From positions 842,001-906,000 of the forward strand of contig JANUWF010003367.1 in the NCBI GenBank assembly GCA_026120185.1: a stretch of 64,000 nucleotides of DNA. Direction: 5' to 3'. The translations under genes and the position numbers were made by a program. Under the pieces are notes generated by a model that saw nothing but the letters and a program-made list of their open reading frames with translations, searched no databases and was not told where the DNA came from. Source of the stretch: Voacanga thouarsii. Its lineage: Eukaryota; Streptophyta; Magnoliopsida; Gentianales; Apocynaceae. This document shows positions 34,477 to 45,971 of this stretch, one piece after another (positions within the stretch are counted from its first letter, which is position 1; every line of letters begins with the position of its first letter).

Positions 34477-37400
34477 CTATACTAGGATTGCCTCTAAGGC
34501 AGATCCATTTGCTTTAAACTGAGCCAAAACGGAAGGATACAAAGTAAAAATAACCCTGTATACAATCGTTTTGACCCTAATGGTTATGCGGCCTGCCAAG
34601 GTAGGCATTCCGTCAAAAAGTAATCTATTTCGGGCGTCCCAGATGGTGTACACTGTGGCTGCCAAGGCTAAGCATTTGAGCTTAGTTGGCCAAGAGGAGC
34701 CCCGAGCCTCCTTCTTTAACCACTTCAGCGAGCTGGCCAGCGTAGACATGTGGCGACGTAAGTGCGCCCACCGCTTGATATCCTCCTAGACCTGCTTGGT
34801 TACTGGGCATTGAAAGAACAAGTGCCGGATGGTCTCGGCCTCAAGAGAGCAGAACGAGCATGATGGATCATCAGTAGCAAAGGGGAGCATATCCTTCGTC
34901 TGGAGCTTCCCAAGAGCAGCAACCCAGAGAATAAAAGAGTGCTTGGGCACAAGGACCTTACCCCAAACTATTTGTCCCCACGGAACCTGCGGCTTCAGGG
35001 AACGGAAGAAGTCATAGGCCAACCTGGTGAATGACATGGGCCGTGCTACCCAACCTTCCAGCAATGCTACAGTAGCAGGAGCTCCACTAGTGGCATGCAC
35101 GAACTTATCCCGGATGAGGAAGATGCGTTTGATCAAGCTGGACAACTTCGGGCGCGGTGTGGCCGTCCAGACCGAGCGATTTGCCAAATACCTGTGATGG
35201 ACCCACTGGATCCAAAGGGTGTTCTTATCCCTATGAATGTCCCATAATACCCGAGTAAGAAGGGCAGAGTTCCATGCATTTGGCTCTTTGATGCCCAAGC
35301 CTCCCTCTTGCTTCGGGTGACACAGCTTAGGCCAGGCCACCATGGAAGACTTACCATTCCATAGGAACTGCCTAGCAAGACGAGAGAGGTCGTTTAAGAC
35401 TGCCTGAGGGGTAGGAAAGATCGATAGCCAAAATCATTCAACACCTTGTAGCACAGAGTTGATGAGCTCAAGACGCCCAGCAAATGATAAAGAGTTGGCA
35501 GTCCACCCATTAATCGTCGACCCGATCTTGTCCAACAACGGTCTATAGAAAGAACAGCTCATTCTTTCAACTGCAATGGGGACGCCCAAGTAGTGGAACA
35601 AAAACAAACCAAGCTGAAACCCAGATAAGCGGATGATGTCCAGACGCTGCGCATCAAAAAGCCCCGCAGAATATACATTCGACTTAGAGGGGTTTGCAAA
35701 TAACCCGGAGACCGCTTGGAAGTGATGTAGATACTGTGCAAGAATCTCCATAGATTGGGTGTCCCCTCGGCAAAAGAGCAATAGGTCATTTGCAAATGCC
35801 AAGTGGGTAAGCCCAAGGGACTAGCAACCAGGATGAAAGTGAAAGAGGGGGGAAGCCAATGCCACACGAAGAGACCGGGAAAGATAATCCAGGCAGAGCA
35901 TGAATAGAATGGGGGACAATGGGTCACCTTGGCGGAGACCCCTGGCACTATGGAAAAAGCTGTGGATGCTACCATTCAGGGAGATGGAGAAAGAGCATGT
36001 AGAGACGCACTGTTGGACCCAAGTGCAGAAAATCGGGGGGAAGCCAAGCTCTTCCAAGAGGTGGAATAGGAATTCCCAGTTAACGCAAGCATAGGCCTTG
36101 TGCAAATCAACCTTGATGGCGCCGCGAGGCGCCACACGTTTGCGGGTATATGCCTTAAACAGTTCCTGCACTATGAAAACATTATCAGTTAGCAACCGAT
36201 CACCAATGAAAGCTGCCTGGGCAGCGTCAACTAAATGATCCAACACACGACTGAGGTGGTTGGCCAAAGTCTTAGAAATAATCTTGTATAGCACGTTGCA
36301 ATATGATATAGGCCAAAAGTCCCCCACGGTATTGGTGCACTGTATTATGATTCGTGGACTCCTAAACGCGGAAAACATCCACGAATCCCTCCCGAGGACC
36401 CAAGTAAACGATTAAGAAGATCTAAACTTTAAGAATTACCTCTGGTTGCTGTAATCGAAATCCTTCGATTTTGGTTGCGCTATTGTACTTTCAACCCGAA
36501 CAATCACCAAACGCTGCAGTATGCGAACGTCCTCTATCAGATACACACCGCGAACTCACTCGATACCCGGGGAGTGCTAGCGCCTAGGGTTTGAGAGGTT
36601 TTTTTCCTTTCTGGTAGAGAATGGCACGAATGTTCTCAACCGAAAAATTAGACTATTGAAAAGATGGCTAGGGTTTTCTTAAAACCCTCGAACCTCTTAG
36701 AGTCCAACCCTAATAATATCTTATCATACTCTAATTTAAATTCAAATTAAATTAAAACTGATATGATAAGATTCTGCCATTATCTCGGTAATTTAACTAA
36801 TTAATTTACAGAGTCAGATTCTTATAATCTGGATATCATCCAGATTCATCGAACTTGGTCACCAGAAAAATAACCTAACAAGTTCGCTTATTGTGTGACC
36901 CTATAGGTTCATTTAACACTGACAGTGTGCCTAAATCATATTTAAATGGCCCACAAGTTATAAGCGATTTCTAACAAAACATTATAACTATCTAGGTTAA
37001 ATGAAGATCGGTGATCTCTTTGAACCAAACCATAATTTTATATTTAGTCCTTTTGTCACACGATATCCAGATTAAGCATAAGGCACGGAGCATGTCATCC
37101 TTATTAAGCTTAATCAATTATTTCTTGATTTCATAGTAGACTGTTCAAACAAATGATATCAATATCTTAGATTGATATATTTGAGCACGGCCATGCATTT
37201 TTAACGAGTCTAACTTATCAAGGGGCCCATGGATATCTCTCCCATAATCGAGAGGGACAAATTCCTTCACAATCAATCATATTCCTCTCCTTGATTTATT
37301 CTATATCCAACAGTAGTCTAATTTATTATCTGGTTAAAGACAACTTTAGACAATGTCAAAATATAGAATTTTCAAGTAGGAAACTATGATGAATTTAGGT

Positions 37401-39299
37401 CGAAGGACTTTCAATATTATTATGGCTAGAAAGTACTTATGACATATTCCATGAAGTACTCTCACAGTGGGTCATGTCCAATACAATGTTCTCTAACATT
37501 TATTTATGTCTTGACTCGATATCACAAATATCCATGGCCAGTAAAACATAGCCATCAAGTCACAAACATACTAATCTTAATTTATTATTATTCCAATAAT
37601 AATAATCGATCAGGGACAGTTTTAGAATAGTCATTGTATTCATTGTAGGGTTTTACTATCAAGTCACGTACTTGATGACCAACAAAACAAAACTCACTAT
37701 TCATGGAAAGAAAAGCCTCATATTATTATATAAAACATAATGACAATTGTATAAGTACAAATTGACTCTAGGGCATATCCACAACACACTGACCCTTGGG
37801 AATAAGAAAGATTATAGCGTGGTTCCATTGCTTCAATAGACGTCTAGAGGAGAAAAATTCCAGGCAAGCTTAAGTAACCGACGACCCAACGACCGGCCAA
37901 GCCTTTTTGAAGAAATACACGTTAAAACCATCCGGCCCTGGAGCCTTAAGATTACCAATGTCCCAGAGAGCCGCTTTTATTTCAGCAGCAGAGATGTCCG
38001 CAGCCAAGTCATGAACATGCTGTGGGAGCAGTAGGGGCCTGGCACGGGCGATCTCCGCATCAAAGGGCATGCACTGGCTACTAGTCCCCAGAAGAGCCTC
38101 ATAGTACGAAACAAATTCATCTGCCAGTTCATTCTGGCCAATGGTTCTAGACCCATCCGACTTACTGATGCTTGGAATGAAGTTGCGCTTAGAGTTGCAC
38201 TTAGCTAAACCATGGAAATAACTTGTTGAACGATCAGCCTTTGTGAGGTGTTTAGTCTTGGCAAGCTGCTGATATAGGGAAAGTTCAGCCTCGGCCATGT
38301 GCCATGCGTGCTTCCTGGCACCTCGGACTGCATCAATGCATGCTTGATCAGTTGGTGCGGCCTGGAGCCTGGCCTGGCCATCCTCCACCGCTGCGTTGGC
38401 CAGTTTGACATGTTGAGACAAGTGGGAAAATTCCGCACAATTTAGCGCCTTTAAGGGCCCCTTGAGGTTCTTAAGCAGCTTGGATAAACGGAATTGCATG
38501 GTTCCCTCAGGTTGTGCTTCCCAGCCGAGGCGTACAATGTCTAGGAATCCAGCATGGTCTGCCCATGTATTGAGGAACCGAAACGGGACAGATGCACGAG
38601 AATCATTTGCGGATGCCAGAGAGAAGAGGGCCGCTGCATGATAAGAGACACACCCGACGGGAAAGAAATGAACAGAGCCCGCCAGGGGCAATTGGAACCA
38701 CTCCAGGTTTGCAAGAACACGGTCTAGCTTAGACCACACATGAGTGTTCATCCAAGTGTAGAATTCGCCGGAGAAGGGGATATCTTCGAGTGCCAAATCC
38801 GTGCAACAAAATCCTGCAGTGCATAATTGGTAAGGTCCGAGCCATTTAGTTTGTCTATAGGAGAAAGATAGGAGTTGAAGTCGCCCATAATTATCCAGGG
38901 GAGGGCACAAGACGACGACACAGTGCGAAGAGCATCCCATAAAGGCCGGCGGCTGACTACCGTGTGTCTACCATAAGCAAAACTGCAGCAAATAGAACTA
39001 TTAGTAATCCTGCATGTGAGGTTACAAGAGAGGAGCTGATCAGTGACGGAAACTCCATCCAGAGAGACAGAAGAGGGGTTCCATAGGACAAGTATTCTGC
39101 CACCCGGGGCTTCTCCGAAATTGGAGCAGTGAGCCCAACCAAAAAACTTGGTCCGAAGAAGCCATTAAAGGGAAGAGTCTGAAAGTTTCGATTCAAGAAT
39201 ACCCATAACGTCCACGCGGTGTTGGTGGAGAAAGCTACGAACCGCGTGTTGCTTGAGGGCCTTATTTAGCCCTCGGATGTTCCAACAGGCAATCTTCAT
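34477..39299 (-). pseudogene. LINE ORF2 (endonuclease, reverse transcriptase, zf-RVT)
   Basis: It starts at 39299 with the endonuclease motif CWNIRGLN and continues to SKLDRVLAN (about 38710). The reverse transcriptase segment on 35821-36342 has GDFWPISYCNVLYKIISK, AAQAAFIGDR and RGLRQGDPLSP. The zinc-binding RT-associated region (FPLC-like end) lies at 34786-35343. Lesions: frameshifts in the endonuclease part, a stop at 35821, the solo LTR at 36343-37786, and the catalytic FADD box read as FAND (about 35788), which replaces an essential metal-binding Asp. Confidence 0.9.
36343..37786 (-). mobile_element. Solo LTR inside LINE ORF2
   Basis: A 1444-bp insertion flanked by CACTG at 36338-36342 and 37787-37791. 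On the minus strand it begins TGTTGTGGATATGCCC, a start common to some plant LTR retrotransposons. Removing it with one CACTG restores an unbroken LINE frame through the junction (IPKGQCTNTVGDFWP), which confirms both ends. It ends in TA instead of the usual CA. No internal genes remain, so it arose by LTR-LTR recombination. Confidence 0.88.
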
Positions 39300-40815
39300 G
39301 GTTGACGGCGGGGGGCGTTCTGCGCCCTCCGTCTATTAGCTGTGCTATCAGTCCCCTCCTTAGGTGCCAGCTGTCCTTTCTTGGCGGCACCGCCCACTGG
39401 CTTCACAGGCCGGGGCGCAGGTATAGGCTTGGCTCCTTTCGATGCAGGCACCTGGGGCCTCAAAGAGAGAAGAGATTCGATGGGAGCAGTGCGCGCAACA
39501 CCCGAATCCGTAGGTGCTGTGGCAGAGCGAGAAGGAGAAGCTGTAGCCGCAGGGGCTGTTGTCCGAGCAGCGGTAGGGCGATCGTGCAAGAAGAGCCAGT
39601 GGCATCCCGAGGGTGCGCCGATGCCACGGGGCGAGATGTGCCCGGGATGTTAGTGACAGCAGTTAAAGGCAAGGCAGAAGGGGGGCCAGGCGGGGTGGGC
39701 AAAATGCCCAGCATGCTTGGGACAGTAGGAGGAGGGGCTGCTGCGGCCGCCTGGCAGTCTGACTCTAAGTCCTGGCCGGGAGGCGCATCGGGGGGATTAG
39801 GCGTAGAGGACTTGCGCTTGGTCCCCCGCTTAGCAGTGCGCAGGCGGCTCTTGTCCTGGGCAGTCCGCTGCTGGGAGGCCTGACGATCATTCACACGTTG
39901 AGACAGGCAAGAGTCAGCCATGTGGCCAAAGCGCTTACAAGATGCACAGATGACAGGCTCAACATCAAATTTTACCGGCTGCATGAGAATGTCACCCGAA
40001 GGCATCCGAATGCGAATTTCCCGAGTGAGGGGCTTAGAGGTGTCAACCTCAACAAGAACGCGAGCAAAAGACAGCCTTTCCATCCGAGCAGTACAAGTAT
40101 CAGACATTATGGGCTTACCCACAGCAGTTACAATTTTGCTCAACGCAAGCTTATTCAAGCAGGTGAGGGGGAGGCTAGGCAAAGTGATCCATATTGGGAC
40201 AATGTTTACCTTATCTAGAGAAAAGTTGAACTCCGGAGGCATGATCTTGAGAAGGAGGAAACGTCCCGATACCGAGTAGGGGCCCCCGTCCAAGACAAGC
40301 TGCCGATCTTCCGAGTTATGAAACTTGAACACAAGCCAGCCGGAGTTGTGGGTGTACCACTGACGCTGCACTCCCCAAGACGACGCCAACTCCTAAATTG
40401 CTTTTGGTCCCGGGTAGCGGCCAGCAACAAACCCAAGCAAGCAAAACCCAAGCCGAGACTCAAGGTCCAGCACGTCAATGTCATCAAGGACCACCGTATC
40501 CCCATTAGATGGGATTTCGATAAGTTTGAAGCCAACTTCTGCAGCGAACGAGTCCTTTTTGAAGAGGTTTGCCCAGGTCTTGTCTGAAGGAGCTAAGTTA
40601 GTAGAGGAGACGGTCGGGCCTGGTTGGGCAGTGGAGTCTTGGCCGAAACTGAATGAAGATGAGGGGGATTGCATGCGCCCATTCGGGGAGGCTAGAGTTG
40701 GGAAGAGATCCAACTTCGGGTCAGCCATAGGGAAACTGCTGATAGAAATAGTGGGCTGGTCCAGTTTGGCCCTTCGTGGATTGTTCTTATACTTCTTAGT
40801 CATGGCTGCTGGCAT
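39300..40815 (-). pseudogene. LINE ORF1 (DUF4283 and zinc knuckle)
   Basis: From 40815 the protein reads through a DUF4283-type RNA-binding region (GWLVFKFHNSEDRQLVL, about 40330) and a zf-CCHC_4 knuckle CASCKRFGHMADSC (about 39900-39945), then a Pro/Ala-rich tail. One TAG at 40393-40395 and a frameshift near 39460 break the frame. ORF1 proteins of plant L1 elements bind element RNA. Confidence 0.85.
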
Positions 40816-42069
40816 AACAGTAGATGGCAGAAGGCCTGGGGACCAATTGGGAATAGGGTAGCAGCACGGGCTGGCCTAAGCATGCACCAGATTGGTGCAC
40901 AGGCCAAAGTCAGAGGCCCAACCGGGGAGGGGCCCAGATATGGGCTGGCACACGCAAGCACGCGCTGGAGCGGGAGGATAAACACAACAGCCAAAAAAAT
41001 TCAAATTCAAAAACTAACACTTAGGCAGTCAACAGTTACCGAGAACTGGATTTGAGGCTGAACTGAGCACAATTCCAATGATGACACCAAGAACACCAAA
41101 TGCTGAGCAGTAAATACCCAGAAACCACTATCCCAGTTTTTCCAGAATAACAAGAACACCGAACCGCAGCCAGGGGGCGTGGTGCAAAAAGGAAAGCACA
41201 GCCGCAGTGCAACAATAAAATAGATCAATAACAATAATAAAAATGGCTGGGCAATAACAATACCAGCAACAACTCAATTAAATAAATCCAACGCAGGCAG
41301 AAACCCAGAAGTAATGGGCAAATCGCCCAGATCGAAATCCAATCCCGGAAAGTAATGCCCACAGAAATAATAAACACGAGCGTAGCTGTAACCCAACTCC
41401 AAGTATACACCAGGTTAAACAATAAACTAAACAGAACGCCTGAATGAACTACTTATGCAGAGCAGTGTCTAACCAGCCAGTGCAGGCATGCACAGAGTCT
41501 GGCACCGGGCCGGCATGCACCGAGCCCAGCACAAGTGCAGAGCACAAGCCTCGATCACGACGTGCCCCGGATGATACAGGGTTCAATGCCCACAAACCAA
41601 CCAATCCAACACCGAAACTAAGAGCAGGATATTAATAGAGAAGAAATAGATTGTGAGAAAAATAGAACCTGGGGTCTTCAATGATAGTAGATTAGCAGCG
41701 CTGATAGCACAGAGGGGGCAGGGGCGTGCACGACACACCGCGCAGAGGCCCTAGCAATGCACGACCAGAGACGCTGGCCCGCACAGGCGCACCGAGAGTG
41801 CAGTGCGCAGATCCACGTGTGCGACAAGCAAGCCGAAACAGAGCAAAAGCAGGGCACGATAATGTACACAAAGCAGAAACAGAGAGGCAATGGTAGATCA
41901 GTGAGATGGGGAGCAGTCCAACGCGGCAAGAAAGCAAGCAGTAGCGGCAGAGTAGGCGCACGGAGGTGAGGCAGCACCGAGTAAAGATGTGGACGGTTGA
42001 GAGAATCTCTCTCTAACTTTCTCTCTCTACCCGCGACGGCTCGAATTGTGAGCTACTAAAACTAAAGAA
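40816..42069 (-). other. LINE 5' UTR
   Basis: About 1.25 kb of GC-rich, non-coding sequence between ORF1 and the 5' target duplication. It includes pyrimidine-rich tracts near 42005-42030 and probably the internal promoter. Confidence 0.6.
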
Positions 42070-42087
42070 TTACATATGAGCCTTCTT

Positions 42088-43099
42088 GGTAGCCAATATA
42101 GTAAACCTGCCTGAGAATATCTGAAGTCTAACTGGTCTACAGTAAACATAGCTGATAAATTTGCAGTGTAGCTCTACATTAAGATGTAAGACATGAACAA
42201 CCATACAATCAACACAAACCTTGACCAGCTATTGGCCACCATGTTCCCTGTATGCAGCAAAAGAATCAATATTAGCTAGATTTCCGAGCATTGAATAGGC
42301 AATAGTTTGTTGTCTAACTTATTTAATAGAAATAAGTTTTAATCAAGATTTACTTTTAGGAAAAGCAAGAACTGCAATCGGAAACCAAAATAGCATGCTA
42401 AGTTGCTGTCTAGGCGGCCTTACAGAATCTGAATTGTTGTTCTATTGATGCTCCAATAAATATGCAGGTGGTAAGAATTGTAAACCAAAGATCCCATCTA
42501 AAAGATTGAAAATCCATATATTCTTTTACTGTTTATCTTTTACGACCCAAACAACTCCTAATTCAGAAAAGGGAAGGGAAAAGTCAACAAATGTTGCTCG
42601 ATCTACCAAAATTGTAGCGTCTCCCACCATGATATCAAATGTCTGCTGCATCATCAATAGAAAGACAAAGAAATAAGCGCCTTTTTATATTTCATTAGTC
42701 AAGCATGCATTTGGAATAAAAGCAGAGATACCATCACAAACTAATAGAAAGAGGGATGAAGAGAAACCAACCTTGTTTGCTAGGGAATAAATAAGTTCAC
42801 TATTTGTAGTTCCCCTTTGATCAAAAGGAATGTACTCGGGATCAACCTTAAAAGGTAATAGTTGAACTGAATGTCTTCTTAAATAAGAGAAGCAAGCTTT
42901 AGCAATCTGAATTCATTGAAGTCAGATAAGATAGAACTTATCTTATCCTAATTCAATAAATTCAAATAAGATAAAACTAATCAAAGTTAAAAAAAAAAAA
43001 CCTTTAAAATTTTTTCACAGGGAAAAAATTCTTAAAAAATTTTAAATTCAATGTGCCAAGAGAGTGTCATATGTTATAATAGAAGGCTTCTACAGCTCC

Positions 43100-43103
<4 letters not shown>
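42088..43103. other. Remnant interior of the 18.4-kb segment
   Basis: Sequence between the LINE and the foldback element. Apart from the glutamate-receptor-like fragment (42536-42866) it shows no coding pattern. Confidence 0.45.
42536..42866 (-). pseudogene. Glutamate receptor-like (GLR) gene fragment
   Basis: Two exon-like pieces on the minus strand: about 42866-42772 (PFKVDPEYIPFDQRGTTNSE, ending at a GT donor) and about 42645-42536 (TFDIMVGDATILVDRATFVD, then LPFSELGVVW, ending in a stop at 42536). The second matches the ligand-binding core motif of plant GLRs (FDxxVGD.TI...R...VDF). The rest of a GLR (amino-terminal domain, channel segments) is absent nearby. It may be a captured gene piece inside the inverted-repeat element. 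Confidence 0.65.

Positions 43104-43175
<72 letters not shown>
43104..43175. repeat. TA and GA microsatellite
   Basis: About 24 TA units directly followed by about 12 GA units, abutting the left arm of the foldback element. Confidence 0.95.
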
Positions 43176-43180
<5 letters not shown>

Positions 43181-45172
43181 GTCTCATTACATTTCCTTTC
43201 CTTCTACCATTTTCTTTTCTTTTTTGCTTTTTTTTGTGCTGTTACCTGCACAAATTATGATTTTTTATTTAAATTTTTAGTTTTCATTCATTTTAAATTT
43301 GAATTATTTGAGAGTAAAATTTTTTGTCTAATCTAAATTTTTATTTAATTTTAATATATTTTTAAAAATATTTGAAAATAAAATTTTATTTTTATCAAAA
43401 TTTTTAATAATTTTAAATCATAATTATTTTTAAAATTGAATTAAATTTTTATTATTTATCTTTATTTTCAAAAACTAAAAATAATTATTAATTTTTACTT
43501 AATTTAAATTTTTATTTTTCTTTAATTTTTTAAACATAATATATTCAAAATAATAATTTATTATTTTTATTTTAGCTTCAAATTTTTAATTCATCATTTG
43601 CATATAATTGTAACTATTAAAATTATGATTATCATTTCCATATAGAACTTCAAAATATTTTTGTAATTTCTTTAAATTAAATTCTAACTATTAGAGTTTA
43701 ATTATTTATTTTAAATACTAAAATTTAGTTGGCTATAATTTTATTTATTATAGTATCATTTTCATATATAACTTAGAGCTAATTATTTAGATTTGTAATA
43801 ATTAAAATTATGACTTTCAAATATTATGAAATAATCTTGAAGAACATGCCCCAATTTCCCATGCTCTATGCAGAATTAATTTTTTAAGTAATTAAAAATT
43901 ATATATAAAACTTGAAAATATTACCTGTAGTTCATTCATATTTAAATTATAATACTTTTTAAGTTTAATTATTAGTTAAAGTATAATTTATAATATTTAA
44001 TTACAATTGGTTATAAATATTAAATTAATTGAAAATAATATAAAATTTTGAAATGTCAATTATCTAAATTTATAATTCACTTATATTTTAATTCGAGTAA
44101 TCTATATTTTAACTGAATTCGAATAATAGGTAAAAAATTAAAGAAAATGTACAAATAATAATTTATATCTTAGTAAATAATAATTTAAGTAAAATTGAAC
44201 ATTTCATAAATATTTGCTCATTTGTTTTATTTTCAAAAAAAAAGTATGAAAATAAGTTATTAGACTTAAATTTTTGTTATTAATTTTATCCTTAACAATT
44301 CAATATATATTTTCGCCCCATGAATTTGAATAATAGGTGAAGAATTAAATATGGATTTAATTAATATTAAATAATTTAATAAATAATAGTTAAATATGTC
44401 ATGTGTATTTTGAAATTTTTTATTTTAAAAAATAATTTGAAAATAAAATATTTTTTTAAATTAAGATTACGTATAATATTTAATTACAATTAATTTTAAA
44501 TCTCATAATTTTAGTTATTACAAATCTAAATAATTCTGACTCTAAGTCTAATAAATGATATTATAGCTAATTAAATTTTATTATTCAAAATAAATAATTA
44601 AAATTTAAAAGTTATAATTAAATTTAAAGGAATTACAAAAATATTTTTGAGTTCTATATGGAAATGATAATCATAATTTTAATAGTTACAATTCTATTCA
44701 AATGATGAATTAAAAATTTGAAGTTAAAATAAAAATAATAACTTATTATTTTAAATATATTACGTTTAAAAATTAAAAAGATAAATAAAAATTTAAATTA
44801 ATGAAAAATTAAAAATTATTGTCAATCTTTGAAAATAAAGATAAATAATAAAAATTTAATTCAGGCATAAAAAAATTCAATTTTACAAATAATTGAGATT
44901 TAAAATTATTTAGATATTTAATAAAAATAAAATTTTATTTTCAAATATTTTTAAAATATGTTAAAATTAAAAAAAATTAGATTAGAAAAAAAAATTTACT
45001 CTCAAATAATTCAAATTTAAAATAAATAAAAACTAAAAATTTAATAAAAAATTATAATTTGTATATTCAAACGTAACAACACCAAGAAAGCAAAAAAGAA
45101 AAGATAAAATTTTGTAAATCAACGCCAAAGGAAGAAAACGGTAGAAGGAAAGGAAATGTAATGAGACAAAAT
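43176..45172. mobile_element. Foldback-type element with long inverted arms
   Basis: The left arm (about 43176-43825) and right arm (about 44495-45172) are inverted copies of each other. For example TTTTGTCTCATTACATTTCC at 43177 is matched by its reverse complement ending at 45173, and similarity continues inward for about 650 bp with indels. The loop of about 670 bp is AT-rich and non-coding. Its transcript would form a very long hairpin. No clear target duplication was found; the right arm abuts the right inverted repeat of the 18.4-kb segment. Confidence 0.82.
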
Positions 45173-45441
45173 TTTTTGTATAAAAGAGAGATAACATTTG
45201 TTAAACAAAGGGGTAACTATTTGTACAAAGACCTCATGTCTACCAGATACGAGATAAAACAATTACAATTCGGTACTAGACATGAGGTAATTGCACCTAG
45301 ATTTGGAAGGATTTGGAATTGTTGGGAGTGCGTCGGGATTTGGAATTGGAGTTGGCTTGCTCCTCTCGTGTGCAAGACGTGAGGTGCCTCCCCCCAATTT
45401 TGGATGTTCATTTCAAAATCTTCCTATTTTGATCAACACCC
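45172..45441 (-). repeat. Right inverted repeat of the 18.4-kb segment
   Basis: Inverted relative of 27025-27380, sharing for instance CATCCAAAATTGGG on the minus strand near its outer end. It ends against pectate lyase coding sequence. Confidence 0.8.
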
Positions 45442-45648
45442 CCAAAGGACACCTGCCCCATGGGCAATATATACATCGGCTCCCCTGCCATCGTCTTATC
45501 TGAAGTTATTATGAGCTCTTGCTCGAGTTTAAATTTCATGCTCCTAGCAAAGATGATCTACAATGGCTTCTCCTGGATCACAGCATGGCGAAGTGTGCTG
45601 GGTTTGGGATTCAGCATATCAGTAACCACATATACCTCTCATCCCTCC
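45442..45648 (-). pseudogene. Pectate lyase-like pseudogene, middle part
   Basis: The minus strand reads VYVVTDMLNPKPSTLRHAVI, then PL-stop-IIFARSM, LEQELIITSDKT and, after a small deletion, GRGADVYIAHGAGV. It carries a TAG where a Trp is expected. The left edge is cut by the inverted repeat, the right edge by Copia-3 (target duplication CCTCC). It continues the exon ending at 56890. Confidence 0.85.
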
Positions 45649-45971
45649 TGAAGAAAATAAACACATATGGAAGAAACTGAAAATCGGGAAATTTTCTTTC
45701 TCTTTCTATATCAAAATGAATCAATACACCAATTCTTACTTTATACATCCAGATCTAAAAAGACTATTAACTAAACTATGAAAATTTGATTACATCCAAT
45801 AATAATTAACAACTATTAAACAAGAAACAAAATAGCTTTTGGAAATGGAATGCTTTGCTGCCAAAATGTTCAGCTAGATCAAAAACAAATCTGGATGAGT
45901 TGGCTTCAATAGTTGACTGGGAAGCTAACTTGGCAGTCACAGCCTTAAACTTCTTCTGCTGAAATTTAACA
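45649..45971 (-). repeat. Copia-3 left LTR (3' LTR in element orientation)
   Basis: 323 bp, TGAAGAAAATAAACAC to AAATTTAACA on the plus strand. It is related to the Copia-4 LTRs. Confidence 0.88.

Larger units (their letters stand above)
34380..42069 (-). mobile_element. L1-type LINE with 18-bp target duplication
   Basis: A near full-length LINE on the minus strand. The 3' poly(A) shows as a T run at 34378-34387, and the 5' end is near 42069. The 18-bp duplication TTACATATGAGCCTTCTT occurs at 34362-34379 and 42070-42087, marking target-primed insertion. It holds a GC-rich 5' UTR (about 40816-42069), ORF1 and ORF2. A 1444-bp solo LTR interrupts ORF2. The element is markedly richer in GC than its surroundings. 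Confidence 0.93.
27025..45441. mobile_element. 18.4-kb segment bounded by inverted repeats (Pack-MULE candidate)
   Basis: Related sequences of about 270-355 bp lie in inverted orientation at 27025-27380 and 45172-45441. Directly outside each lie the two halves of one pectate lyase exon (IHHIVPARGG on the left; GRGADVYIAHGAGV on the right). Read on the minus strand, the outer flanks show related 9-mers TCCAATTTG (left) and TCC--TTTG (right), a possible decayed 9-bp target duplication. Inside lie Copia-2, a LINE, a foldback element and a glutamate receptor fragment; without the later insertions about 3 kb remains. That fits a Mutator-like element carrying a gene fragment. No transposase was seen. 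The class and the duplication are inferred. Confidence 0.55.

Noticed and set aside
36341..37786. Solo LTR bounded by TG and CA at 36341
   Set aside because: These bounds leave no 5-bp duplication. Bounds 36343-37786 give a perfect CACTG duplication and restore the LINE frame.
39302..39883. 193-codon open frame on the plus strand
   Set aside because: It lies antisense to LINE ORF1 in GC-rich sequence; the minus strand has the DUF4283 and zinc-knuckle motifs.
43051..43336. Open frames over the TA/GA repeat
   Set aside because: They consist of Tyr-Ile and Arg-Glu runs from a microsatellite, with no real protein pattern.
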